Of a DNA stretch of 10,852 nt, positions 1 to 6,714 are shown piece by piece (the first letter of the stretch is position 1; each line of letters starts with the position of its first letter). A program made the position numbers and the translations under genes. A model generated the notes under the pieces. The model was not told the origin of the DNA. It saw only the letters and a list, made by a program, of their open reading frames with translations, and did no database searches. The stretch is taken from contig CAVRZY010000110.1 of the NCBI GenBank assembly GCA_963725415.1, positions 1 through 10,852 of the forward strand, written 5' to 3'. Origin of the DNA: CAVRZY01 sp963725415. Its GTDB lineage: Bacteria > Acidobacteriota > Terriglobia > Bryobacterales > Bryobacteraceae.

Positions 1-138
1 GTGTATGCGTCCCTCGTTCAGCGTATTGCTGGACTGATGGCCGACGAGCGCGCCGCCGGTGGAGGCGGGGCTATTCGGAGTTCGGCCTGACCGTGGAAGT
101 CAACCGCGAGTTCGAGGAGTGGGTCGCGCTGGTATGTG
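1..138 (+). pseudogene. Possible C-terminal remnant of ribosomal protein L11 methyltransferase (PrmA), frame-broken
   Basis: Frame 1 reads VYASLVQRIAGLMADERAA before a stop. Frame 3 then reads LTVEVNREFEEWVALVCE to about base 138. A C-terminus ending in an 'eeWvaLv' strand is typical of PrmA, which methylates ribosomal protein L11, and prmA directly before rsmE is a common gene order; the next recognisable fragment here is RsmE. Seen: the two short peptides in different frames. Inferred: that they are one gene with a frame break and that it is prmA. The N-terminal part, including the SAM-binding domain, lies outside the window, so the call is tentative. Confidence 0.3.
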
Positions 139-172
139 AGGCCGGGCTCCGGGCTCCGGGTTCCGGGCCCCG
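139..172. repeat. Low-complexity CCGGGCTCCGGG-type tandem repeat
   Basis: The unit ccgggctc/ccgggttc recurs three to four times back to back, giving a short GC-only tract with imperfect palindromic character. It lies between the possible prmA tail and the start of the rsmE-like sequence, where an intergenic spacer would be expected. Similar GC-rich units are familiar from intergenic regions of Solibacter-like genomes (from memory, not checked). It inflates open frames on both strands here. Confidence 0.5.
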
Positions 173-239
173 AGAAGGCACAGGAAGCCGATCCGCACGG
201 CAATCAGCGTCACCGCCTCGTTCTGCCCGGTGTGGTGCT

Positions 240-604
240 GCGTGCCTGGGTCGGTTCGGATCACGGCGGAGGCGGCGCACCACGCCCAGGACTTTTCCAC
301 CGCGTCGCTCCCGGCGAGGCGGTGGAGGTGCTGAACCTGGACGGTCTCGTCGGCGTTGGCACCCTCACGCGCTGGGAGGGCCGCTCCTGCTGGGTGGACG
401 TGCAGGAGGTGGCTCGGGAGCGCGGCGAGCGCCCCGCGCCGCTGGTCCTCGGGCTCGCGGTGCTCCACACTCAGGCGTTCGACTGGGCCGTGGAGAAGGC
501 CACCGAGCTGGGCGGAACGGCGGTGGTGCCGTCTGACTGGCCAGCTCGTGCAGGGCGGGAAGCACGGCGCGCGGGTGCCTCGCTGGCGCCGCATCGCCGC
601 CGAG
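240..604 (+). pseudogene. rsmE: RsmE N-terminal fragment (16S rRNA m3U1498 methyltransferase), frameshifted and truncated
   Basis: RsmE methylates U1498 of 16S rRNA. Three pieces in two frames fit the family in order: VRITAEAAHHAQDF in frame 2 (the substrate-side 'a.HH...vLR' region), then VAPGEAVEVLNLDG through FDWAVEKATELGGTAVVP in frame 1 (the PUA-like domain and the 'veKatELGv..i.P' entry into the SPOUT domain), then RWRRIAAE in frame 2 (family 'RWrrIa.eA'). Frame breaks fall near 290 and near 530-545. The remaining part of the SPOUT domain, including the SAM-binding knot, is absent: after base 604 the sequence becomes ribosomal protein L9. The start codon and first residues could not be placed with confidence. 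As it stands the gene cannot be functional. Confidence 0.62.
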
Positions 605-909
605 CTCAAGAACGCCAGGCTCACCTGCGCCGCGAGGCCAAGGAAAAGGCCGGCGCCGAAGATCTCGCTAAAATGATGTCCGGCCTCAGCGTCACCATCG
701 CCCAGAAGGCCGGCGAGCTGGATCAGCTCTTCGGTTCCGTCACCGCCAAAGACATCGCCGAAGCCCTCGAGAAGCAGAACTACCACATCGATCGCCGCAA
801 GATCCATCTCCCCGATCCCATCAAGCAGCTCGGCGAGCACAAGGTCACCATCCGCCTGCACCGTGAAGTCCCTCTTGAGGTCACCGTGCAGGTAGTCAAA
901 GAAGACTGA
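605..909 (+). pseudogene. rplI: Ribosomal protein L9, 5'-truncated (C-terminal two thirds)
   Basis: From about 610 frame 1 reads ERQAHLRREAKEKAGAEDL, then GLSVTIAQKAGE, LFGSVTAKDIAEAL, IDRRKIHLPDPIKQLGEHKV and a normal C-terminus at a TGA (907-909). This is the connecting helix plus the whole C-terminal domain of bL9, which binds 23S rRNA. The N-terminal domain, with its conserved GYARN(F/Y)LLP motif, is missing; in its place is frame-broken RsmE sequence. The start is therefore a junction, not a start codon. The SDR gene follows 4 bases after the stop. A full rplI is expected elsewhere in the genome if the junction is real; otherwise this is an assembly join. Confidence 0.85.
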
Positions 910-913
910 TTCA

Positions 914-1675
914 ATGAATCCATTCTTTGACCTCTCCGGTCAGATCGCCGTCGTGACCGGGGCCGCGCGGGGCATCGGCGAGGCCATCGCCCGGCGCTTC
1001 GCGTGCGCCGGCGCCGCCGTAGCCGTCGCCGACATCGACCTGGAGGGCGCCACCCGGGTAGCCCGTTCCATCTCCGAGTCCGGCGATGCCCAGGCCCTTC
1101 CCGTCTGCGTTGACATCACCCGCGCCGATTCCGTCCACCAGGCCTTCGAACAGATCCTCGCCTGGAAGGGCCGCATCGACATCCTGGTCAATAACGCCGG
1201 CATCGCCGGCCGCGCCGCCCCACTCTGGGAGCAGACCGAAGAGGACTGGAACCGCATCATCGCCATCAACATGACCGGCCTGTTCCACTGCTGCCGCGCC
1301 GTCCTCCCGCACATGCGCGAGCGCCGCTACGGCCGCATCGTCAACATTGCTTCCATCGCCGGCAAAGAAGGCAATCCGAATATGACCGGCTACTCGGCCA
1401 CCAAGGCCGGCGTCATCGGCTTCACCAAATCGCTGGCTAAGGAAGTGGCCCTGGAGGGCATCTGCGTCAACTCCATTGCCCCGGCCGTCATTCGCACTCC
1501 TATCCTCGACCAGTTGACCGCAGCGCAGGTGGCCTACATGACTGAGCGCATCCCTTTGCGCCGCACCGGTACCCCTGAAGAGATTGCCGCAGTCGCCCAC
1601 TTCCTGGCCAGCCCCGACTGCTCCTTCGTCACCGGGCAGTGTTACGACGCCAGCGGCGGCCGCGCCACCTACTGA
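914..1675 (+). CDS. Classical short-chain dehydrogenase/reductase (likely NAD-dependent)
   Basis: A 253-residue cytosolic Rossmann oxidoreductase, normal size for a classical SDR and intact. Seen: the cofactor motif TGAARGIG at residues 15-22, an Asp at 40 after the second strand (favours NAD over NADP), NNAG at 93-96, catalytic Asn119, Ser147 in NIASIAG, and Tyr160/Lys164 in the YSATK motif. The tail ends ASGGRATY, a C-terminus I associate with SDRs annotated as FabG-like but often found in sugar-acid catabolism; the substrate cannot be read from the sequence. The ATG follows the truncated rplI stop by 4 bases and has no strong Shine-Dalgarno. The next gene begins 32 bases downstream, so the three genes to 3917 may form one transcript. 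Confident on family, not on substrate. Confidence 0.93.
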   Translation: MNPFFDLSGQIAVVTGAARGIGEAIARRFACAGAAVAVADIDLEGATRVARSISESGDAQALPVCVDITRADSVHQAFEQILAWKGRIDILVNNAGIAGRAAPLWEQTEEDWNRIIAINMTGLFHCCRAVLPHMRERRYGRIVNIASIAGKEGNPNMTGYSATKAGVIGFTKSLAKEVALEGICVNSIAPAVIRTPILDQLTAAQVAYMTERIPLRRTGTPEEIAAVAHFLASPDCSFVTGQCYDASGGRATY

Positions 1676-1696
1676 TTGAAGCTATACTGATCCTCC

Positions 1697-1702
1697 GGAG
1701 GA
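1697..1702 (+). promoter_or_regulatory. Shine-Dalgarno site that fixes a GTG start
   Basis: GGAGGA lies 5 bases before GTG at 1708. The first ATG in frame (1726) would be 23 bases away, and a further upstream ATG lies inside the preceding gene, so GTG 1708 is the best-supported start for the exported propeller protein. Confidence 0.7.
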
Positions 1703-1707
1703 TTGTG

Positions 1708-3069
1708 GTGAGCCGCAACACGTGTATGCTGCCTCGCAGGAGTTTTCTGACCGGCGCGTCCGCAGCCGGCCTAGCGATCGGCTCGACTGCCGCCAAGCCG
1801 GCTCGGAAGTTAGTCGCCCGCGCCCATAACTCCGGGTTTGCGCTGGCCCACGATACTTACAACGGAATCTCCGCCGCTTCCAACGGCAGGATCTACTACG
1901 TGCTCTCCTCGGAGTCCTTCGAAGCAGGCGCGCAGATGTACTCGTACGATCCCGCCAGGGACAAGATCCAGCACCTGGGCGACCTCACCGAAGGCTGCGG
2001 CGAGAAGGGTCTCAAGACCATCGTTCAGGGAAAGTCGCACGTTAACTTCGTCGAGTCCGGCGGCAAGCTCTACTTCGCCACCCACATCGGTTACTACAGC
2101 ATCATCGACGGCATGGAGAAGCCGGGCATCCCGCCGCCGGGGTTCAAGCCCTATCCCGGCGGACACTTCCTGGCCTATGACATGGCCTCGGGGAAATTCG
2201 AGAACCTCGCTACCGCGCCCTTCGGCGAGGGCATTCTGGCCATGACCATGGACCCCGCGCGCGGCCGCCTCTGCGGTCTGACCTGGCCCACCGGCTATTT
2301 CCTGCGTTACAACCTCGCCACCAGGGACCTCAAGAACCTCGGCCCGGTCTCCCAGCAGGGCGAAAGCGGCAAAGGGCCGACCTACCGCACCCTGTGCCGG
2401 TCGCTGGTCGTCAACCCCGAAGACGGCTGGGTCTACTTCACCACCGGCGATGGTTTCATCCTCCGCTACCGTCATGACAGGGACGCCTTCGAAACCGTGC
2501 AGGGGGAGGACCTCAGGAAGGACTACTTCGGCCTCTACGATCCCACCTCGCCTGGCCACATGGGCTACAACTGGCGGCAAACCGTTTGGTACCCGCCCGA
2601 GAAGGCTGTCTATGGAGTGCACGGCAATTCCGGATATTTGTTCCGCTTCGATCCTCGCGCACCGCGCGTGGAGGTACTCGAACGCCTCACCTCGGAGCCC
2701 TCCAAGAGAAGCGGCATGTACGATCAGTTCAGCTACGGGTACCTGGGCTTTACTCTGGGCCCTGACGGTCGCACCCTGCACTATCTCACCGGCGGCCCGA
2801 TCTACGAAGCGGGCAAGCGAGTCCAGGGGAAGAGCAGCACCGGCAAGGGCGAATCCAAAGGCGCCGAGAACTTGCACCTTATCACCTACGACATCCCCGC
2901 CGCCAGGTACACCGACCACGGCCCTATTTGCTTCGCGGACGGGCAACGGCCGTCCTACGTGAACTCGATCGCCGTGGGCAAGGACGGCACAATCTACGCG
3001 CTGTCGCGAGTCACCGAGAACGGCCGCACGCGGACCGACCTGATGAGCGTGCCCTCCCCGCTGAAATGA
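1708..3069 (+). CDS. Tat-exported six-blade beta-propeller-like protein, function unknown
   Basis: A 453-residue protein starting at GTG 1708. The N-terminus carries a twin-arginine signal (PRRSFLTG followed by a small-residue/hydrophobic stretch ending STAAKPA), so it should fold in the cytoplasm and be exported. The rest contains six regularly spaced copies of a blade-like pattern, hydrophobic-x-Y/F-D/N followed by a 'x-x-L' strand: QMYSYDPARDKIQHLG, HFLAYDMASGKFENLA, YFLRYNLATRDLKNLG, FILRYRHDRDAFETV, YLFRFDPRAPRVEVL and LHLITYDIPAARYTDHG. This fits a WD40/YVTN-like six-blade propeller. No catalytic motif was recognised. It sits between an SDR and an amidohydrolase; its stop overlaps the latter's ATG. 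A role in periplasmic binding or conversion of a sugar-like compound is possible but unproven. Confidence 0.85.
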   Translation: MSRNTCMLPRRSFLTGASAAGLAIGSTAAKPARKLVARAHNSGFALAHDTYNGISAASNGRIYYVLSSESFEAGAQMYSYDPARDKIQHLGDLTEGCGEKGLKTIVQGKSHVNFVESGGKLYFATHIGYYSIIDGMEKPGIPPPGFKPYPGGHFLAYDMASGKFENLATAPFGEGILAMTMDPARGRLCGLTWPTGYFLRYNLATRDLKNLGPVSQQGESGKGPTYRTLCRSLVVNPEDGWVYFTTGDGFILRYRHDRDAFETVQGEDLRKDYFGLYDPTSPGHMGYNWRQTVWYPPEKAVYGVHGNSGYLFRFDPRAPRVEVLERLTSEPSKRSGMYDQFSYGYLGFTLGPDGRTLHYLTGGPIYEAGKRVQGKSSTGKGESKGAENLHLITYDIPAARYTDHGPICFADGQRPSYVNSIAVGKDGTIYALSRVTENGRTRTDLMSVPSPLK

Positions 3070-3917
3070 ACACGGAAACCCAACAGGCTTACCGGCTGGC
3101 CATGGGCCAGATGCTGGTCGAATCAGGAGAGGCGGAGCGCAATCTCGGCCGCGCCAGGGAGATGATTCAGCGCGCCGCCGAACTGGGGGCGAGAGTGGTG
3201 GTCCTGCCCGAATGCCTCGATCTGGGATGGACCTCCTCTGCCGCTCGCGAGTTAGCTCAGCCCATTCCCGGCCGCTTCAGCGAGGCCCTCGCCGAAGCCG
3301 CCCAGCAGGCCCGCATTCACGTGGTCGCCGGACTCACCGAACGCGCCGCGGACCGCCTCTACAACGCCGCGGTCCTGCTTTCCCCCTCCGGCGACATTCT
3401 GCTCAAACATCGGAAGATCAACGAGCTCGATATCGCTCACGATGTCTACTCGATTGGCGACTCTTTGGCGGTGGCGCGCACCTCGATTGGAACCATCGGC
3501 ATCCCGATCTGCGCCGACAATTTCCCCGACGCGCTCGTGCTGGGACACTCGCTGGCGCGCATGGGCGCCCAACTGCTGCTGTCGCCCTCGGCCTGGGCCA
3601 TGGAGGCCGATCACGACAACGCCAAGGATCCCTATGGCAGCTTGTGGCTGGGCTCCTACACCACCCTGGCGAAGCTCTACGACATCACCGTGGTGGGCGT
3701 CAGTAACGTCGGCTGGATCACGGCTGGACCCTGGCAGGGCCGCAAGTGCATCGGTTGTTCCCTGGCCGTCGGCCCCGGCGGCAAGGTGCTGGCCCAGGGC
3801 CCCTACGGCGAGGCCGCCGAAGCTCTCATTCCGGTGGATGTGGAATTGACTCCGCCCACCGCCAGGGGAACCCTCATCGCCGAGATGCTGCGCTCGAAGG
3901 GCTACCAAGGACCGTGA
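3066..3917 (+). CDS. Carbon-nitrogen hydrolase (nitrilase superfamily amidohydrolase)
   Basis: A 283-residue cytosolic hydrolase, normal length for the superfamily and intact. The Glu-Lys-Cys triad is visible: Glu49 in VVLPECLDLGW, Lys117 in KHRKINELD, and Cys149 in GIPICADNFPDA; Glu120 may be the second structural Glu. Members cleave non-peptide C-N bonds (amides, N-carbamoyl compounds, nitriles); the exact branch is not readable, though an amidase or carbamoylase is more likely than a true nitrilase. The ATG at 3066 overlaps the TGA of the propeller gene (ATGA) and has no Shine-Dalgarno of its own, which implies translational coupling. An open frame extends upstream to 2928, but it lies inside the propeller gene and is not used. 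Confidence 0.9.
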   Translation: MNTETQQAYRLAMGQMLVESGEAERNLGRAREMIQRAAELGARVVVLPECLDLGWTSSAARELAQPIPGRFSEALAEAAQQARIHVVAGLTERAADRLYNAAVLLSPSGDILLKHRKINELDIAHDVYSIGDSLAVARTSIGTIGIPICADNFPDALVLGHSLARMGAQLLLSPSAWAMEADHDNAKDPYGSLWLGSYTTLAKLYDITVVGVSNVGWITAGPWQGRKCIGCSLAVGPGGKVLAQGPYGEAAEALIPVDVELTPPTARGTLIAEMLRSKGYQGP

Positions 3918-4106
3918 CACGTGGCATCGTCACCCCAATGACCCACCGCCACGCTTTTCCACTCTTGCTGGAAGGCGGAGAGGCCGATCCGGTCGATAGG
4001 TCAGACGGCGTAAGAGACCGGGGTGCTTAGCACCTCTGTCAACTCTTTTTTGCGTCTGTTTTCAGCCGCTTACCCGCGAGACGCGCGTGTGCGAAAGAGC
4101 CCACCG

Positions 4107-4112
4107 TATACT
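4107..4112 (+). promoter_or_regulatory. Possible -10 box (TATACT) for the NYN gene
   Basis: TATACT stands out in a GC-rich stretch about 100 bases before the NYN gene. No good -35 hexamer is seen 16-18 bases upstream, so the call is weak. If used, the leader would contain the hairpin at 4168-4192. Confidence 0.25.
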
Positions 4113-4167
4113 GAAATTGGAGTCATTACCAGCGCCCTTCCATCGGGAGGGTGGGTTAGTATCTCCG

Positions 4168-4200
4168 GAGGGCATCGGCAAACGGTGCCCTCTTTTCGTT
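4168..4200 (+). terminator. Terminator-like hairpin in the spacer before the NYN gene
   Basis: Ten consecutive pairs (GAGGGCATCG with CGGTGCCCTC, one G.T wobble) around a GCAAA loop, followed directly by TTTTCGTT. This has the shape of an intrinsic terminator. It is 250 bases after the amidohydrolase stop and only 14-22 bases before the NYN start codon, so it could end the upstream transcript or act as a leader attenuator for the NYN gene. A GGAGG sequence overlaps its left arm. Confidence 0.55.
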
Positions 4201-4213
4201 CCAGGGGTGCTCG

Positions 4214-4741
4214 GTGGGTAGGTGTGCGGTTCTGATTGACGGCGCTTATCTGAACAATGTTCTGGAACACGACTTTGGAAAGCTGCGCGTCGACATCGGA
4301 AGGCTCGGCAGCGAACTGGCCGGCCCCATGGAGAGACTGCGGACTTACTACTACCACTGCATGCCTCACACCAGTGAGCCGCCCACTCCAGAGGAGAAGC
4401 AATGGTTCGCGGCAGTGGATTCGTTTATCTTTGCCCTGAAGAAACTGAGCAGACTTCAGGTCCGCCTGGGCAAGCTCCAAAGAATCGGGAATCAATTCAG
4501 GCAAAAGCGCGTCGATATCTGGATGGCAGTCGATCTGGTGCATCGTCCGATTAGTCCTTTGGAGTATCCGGTTCGGGGCAAAACGGGTACAGGCAACCAA
4601 TTGCCCACTGCGCAATTGGACCCTGTCCCCGTTTTGCGCGGTCTCGATACCAGAAAGCACTTATCGGACGCGATGACGCAGGATCTTATTGAGAAGATCA
4701 GACTGCCTTCCTTGCCAAAGGCAGCTCCGCTCAGGCCCTGA
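4214..4741 (+). CDS. NYN-domain (LabA/DUF88-like) protein, C-terminally truncated and re-tailed
   Basis: NYN domains are PIN-like, metal-dependent RNA nucleases. Seen: RCAVLIDGAYLNNVL with Asp9, a TYYYHCMP strand, then FRQKRVDIWMAVDLV with Asp101 and Asp107, all standard landmarks in order. The family then continues to a GDSDF acidic motif and a final helix; here none of that is found. After DLV (residue 109) the frame reads into a palindromic element (4578-4637) and then an unrelated tail to residue 175. At least one catalytic acidic residue is therefore missing and the protein is probably inactive. GTG 4214 is preceded by AGGGG 6 bases away. Its TGA overlaps the ThuA ATG (TGATG). Confidence 0.7.
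   Translation: MGRCAVLIDGAYLNNVLEHDFGKLRVDIGRLGSELAGPMERLRTYYYHCMPHTSEPPTPEEKQWFAAVDSFIFALKKLSRLQVRLGKLQRIGNQFRQKRVDIWMAVDLVHRPISPLEYPVRGKTGTGNQLPTAQLDPVPVLRGLDTRKHLSDAMTQDLIEKIRLPSLPKAAPLRP
4578..4637. repeat. Imperfect palindromic (REP/MITE-like) element inside the NYN gene
   Basis: GCAAAACGGGTACAGG...CCAATTG on the left pairs with CAATTGG..CCTGTCCCCGTTTTGC on the right: 23 pairs in arms of 25-26 bases, with two small mismatch points and a 9-base loop. Long palindromes of this kind are typical of REP or miniature inverted-repeat elements. It begins where the NYN homology stops, so it or a linked event probably disrupted the gene. No target-site duplication was identified. Confidence 0.65.
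4703..4724. repeat. Short perfect hairpin before the ThuA gene
   Basis: CTGCCTT and AAGGCAG form a 7-bp stem with an 8-base loop, ending 16 bases before ATG 4741. There is no T-tract, so it is not a terminator. It could influence ribosome access to the ThuA start, or be chance. Confidence 0.3.
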
Positions 4742-5499
4742 TGAGCACACGCCGCGAGACGCTTCAGCTTCTGTTGGCCGGCATGGCGCAGGCCCAGGGC
4801 GTGGTGCGCGAGAGACCGCCCCGAAAACCCTACGTGGTCTTCCTTTCCGGAGAGACCGAGTACAACTCGGAAGCCACCCTGCCCCGGATCGCCCAGGAAC
4901 TGGAATCGAAGCACGGCATGCGGTGCACCGTTGTGGTGGCCTCGGGCAAGGCCGACCTGCCCGGCCTGGAGGCACTCGAAGACGCCGACCTGGCGGTTGC
5001 TTACCTGAGCTCCCTGACGCTGCCTGCCAGCCAGCTCAACCAGATCAAGGCCTACCTGGACGCCGACAAGCCGCTGGTTGGGCTGCGCACCAGCATTCAG
5101 GCCTTCGATAACTGGAAGGAATTCGGCGAGCAGGTGCTCGGCGCGCCCTGGCACTATGACTACGGCTCCACCTCCAGCACTGATGTGAAGGTGATCCCCG
5201 AGGCTGCGGGCTATTCTATCCTGCGGGGCGTCGCCAGCGAGTTTCACTGCCGCTCCTGGCTCTACCACGTTCTGCCGCTGCCTACCTCCGTAAGCCCGCT
5301 GTTGGTGGGAGTATCCGTCGGCGAGAGCAAGCGGCCGGACCGTGTCCCGAACCCGGTGGCCTGGACCAAGACGTACAAAGGCGGTCGTGTTTTTTACACC
5401 TCGCTCGGGCATCCCGAGGATTTCCAGGTCGAACCCTTCCGCAAGCTGCTCATCAATGCCATCTACTGGGCGCTCGGCAAGACGCCGCCGGCTCCCTGA
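4741..5499 (+). CDS. ThuA-domain protein (trehalose-utilisation-like, class I glutamine amidotransferase fold)
   Basis: A 252-residue intact protein. Family landmarks seen: YVVFLSGETEYNSEATLP at the start of the flavodoxin-like fold, DADLAVAYLSSLTLP, the strand-turn GLRTSIQAFDNW, then PVAWTKTYKGGRVFYTSLGHP and the final FRKLLINAIYWALG. ThuA-domain proteins have a glutamine-amidotransferase-like fold without a proven common reaction; in Acidobacteriota and Planctomycetes they are often exported and linked to carbohydrate turnover. The N-terminus (TRRETLQLLLAGMAQAQG) resembles a short Tat signal. ATG 4741 overlaps the NYN stop. The next 91 bases show no further gene. Confident on family, not on role. 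Confidence 0.9.
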   Translation: MSTRRETLQLLLAGMAQAQGVVRERPPRKPYVVFLSGETEYNSEATLPRIAQELESKHGMRCTVVVASGKADLPGLEALEDADLAVAYLSSLTLPASQLNQIKAYLDADKPLVGLRTSIQAFDNWKEFGEQVLGAPWHYDYGSTSSTDVKVIPEAAGYSILRGVASEFHCRSWLYHVLPLPTSVSPLLVGVSVGESKRPDRVPNPVAWTKTYKGGRVFYTSLGHPEDFQVEPFRKLLINAIYWALGKTPPAP

Positions 5500-5590
5500 T
5501 TCGGTATCCTGGTAGACTGATCGGTCTTCCGCGTGTCGGATTACAGGCGTTGGGCAGCGTCGTCTCCCAAAATGCCGCAGTAGGCTTGAC

Positions 5591-6714
5591 ATGGCTTCAC
5601 TGAAACGAAGGCTTGAGCTTGTGAGGGGTCTTCTCGACGGCGGGGCCGCTTACACCGGGACCCATTGGGTCGTGCTGGACCTCACGCGCCGCTGCAACCC
5701 TGTCTGCCTGGGCTGCTTCTTTCATTGCATCCAGCCGCGCCAGCCTTCACCCGGCGATCACCAGGTGCAGGACCTCTCCTCAGAACTGGTCCGGAAGATG
5801 TACACAATCCTCGAACTGGGTACCCGCGAGATCGTTTTTGCAGGCGAAGGAAGACGTTTCTGCATCCCCAGGTCTTCGATTTCGTCGGGGCCTTCAAGCG
5901 CGCCGGTTTCCAGGTCCAGGCCTTCACCAACGGCACCCTGACCGATCCAACCACGGCCTTCCGAATCGTGGAAAGCAAGCTCGACGTTCTCCACGTAACG
6001 TTGTGGGCCACCGATCCAACCGAGCACGCGGAGTGGCACCCCGGCATCAACCCCACCTTCTTCGACAAGAGGACCGAGGGCTTGAAACTGGTCACTCAGG
6101 CCAAGCGACAGTTGGGCACACGGGTTCCCTTGATCTCCAAGTGCCCCTTCACCGAAGCAACTTCAGGAACATCAACGAACGGGTCGAACTGGCTCTGGCC
6201 GGCGGGTGCGACGAGGTGACCTTGGGTATTTCCGCGATTGGGGCGGGAGTTCGAGCATCTGGGACTACTGCCGGAGGATACAGAAGCCATCCTCCCCGGC
6301 CTGATGGCAGCCAAGAGGATTCTGGAAGCGCATGGCGTGCGCCACAATGTCGGTGAATACTTGGACCGTGTGCGATCAGGCCCCGAGGTGTGGCGCCGGC
6401 TACCCTGCTACGCCGGTTGGTACACTTGCTGTGTGAAGGCGGATGGTACCGTTCTGGCTTGCAGCCATTGTCACCTAGCGATGGGTAACCTCAACCAGCG
6501 GAGTTTCGCCCGAATATGGGACGGCCCTGAGTACCGGGAGTTCCGCCGGCGCCGCTCGAATCCCGACACGCTGGCCGGGCTGGGTCAGGTCTGCAATTGC
6601 GCCAATTGCTGCAATACGAGGGAAAGCCTCCGTGTCCACCGCCTCTTCCGGTGGCTCGCCCCGCTGGTTCCCCGAACGAGGAATCCGGAAGGCAGGTACG
6701 AGCCCGCGAAATGA
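5591..6714 (+). pseudogene. Radical SAM protein with SPASM-like C-terminus, three frame breaks
   Basis: About 373 residues when frames are joined. The N-terminus reads VVLDLTRRCNPVCLGCFF, a CxxxCxxC [4Fe-4S] site (Cys35, 39, 42); a GEG motif follows near residue 84. Frame 2 passes to frame 1 near 5851-5861 (restoring FLHPQVFDFVGAF), to frame 3 near 6143-6160 (FRNINERVELALAGG), and back to frame 1 at the GGGG run 6240-6243 (GREFEHLGLL). The C-terminal part has WYTCCVKADGTVLACSHC, then GNLNQRSFARIWDGPEYREF and a CNCANCC cluster, a SPASM-type pattern for extra Fe-S clusters. The substrate is unknown; peptide or cofactor modification is typical of such enzymes. The stop overlaps the next ATG. Clean splice points mean sequencing indels are as possible as real decay. 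Confidence 0.8.

Noticed and set aside
100..861. Long minus-strand open frame (253 codons)
   Set aside because: It is the antisense of the L9 and RsmE sequence; no family is recognisable and high GC keeps the opposite frame open.
911..1600. Minus-strand open frame opposite the SDR gene
   Set aside because: Exact antisense of a gene with all SDR catalytic motifs; its Gly/Asp/Ala-rich composition is an artefact.
1810..2946. Minus-strand open frame of 378 codons
   Set aside because: Antisense of the Tat-exported propeller gene; no domain or plausible start signal.
4022..4051. Hairpin GGTGC-TTA-GCACC followed by T6
   Set aside because: The stem is only 5 bp and the T-tract starts 11 bases after it, so it does not have terminator geometry.
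3918..4106. Small open frames and possible regulatory RNA in the spacer
   Set aside because: No ribosome-binding site, conserved motif or stable structure beyond the weak hairpin; nothing could be supported.
4492..5592. Minus-strand open frame of 366 codons
   Set aside because: Antisense of the ThuA gene and the NYN tail; runs through the palindrome with no recognisable family.
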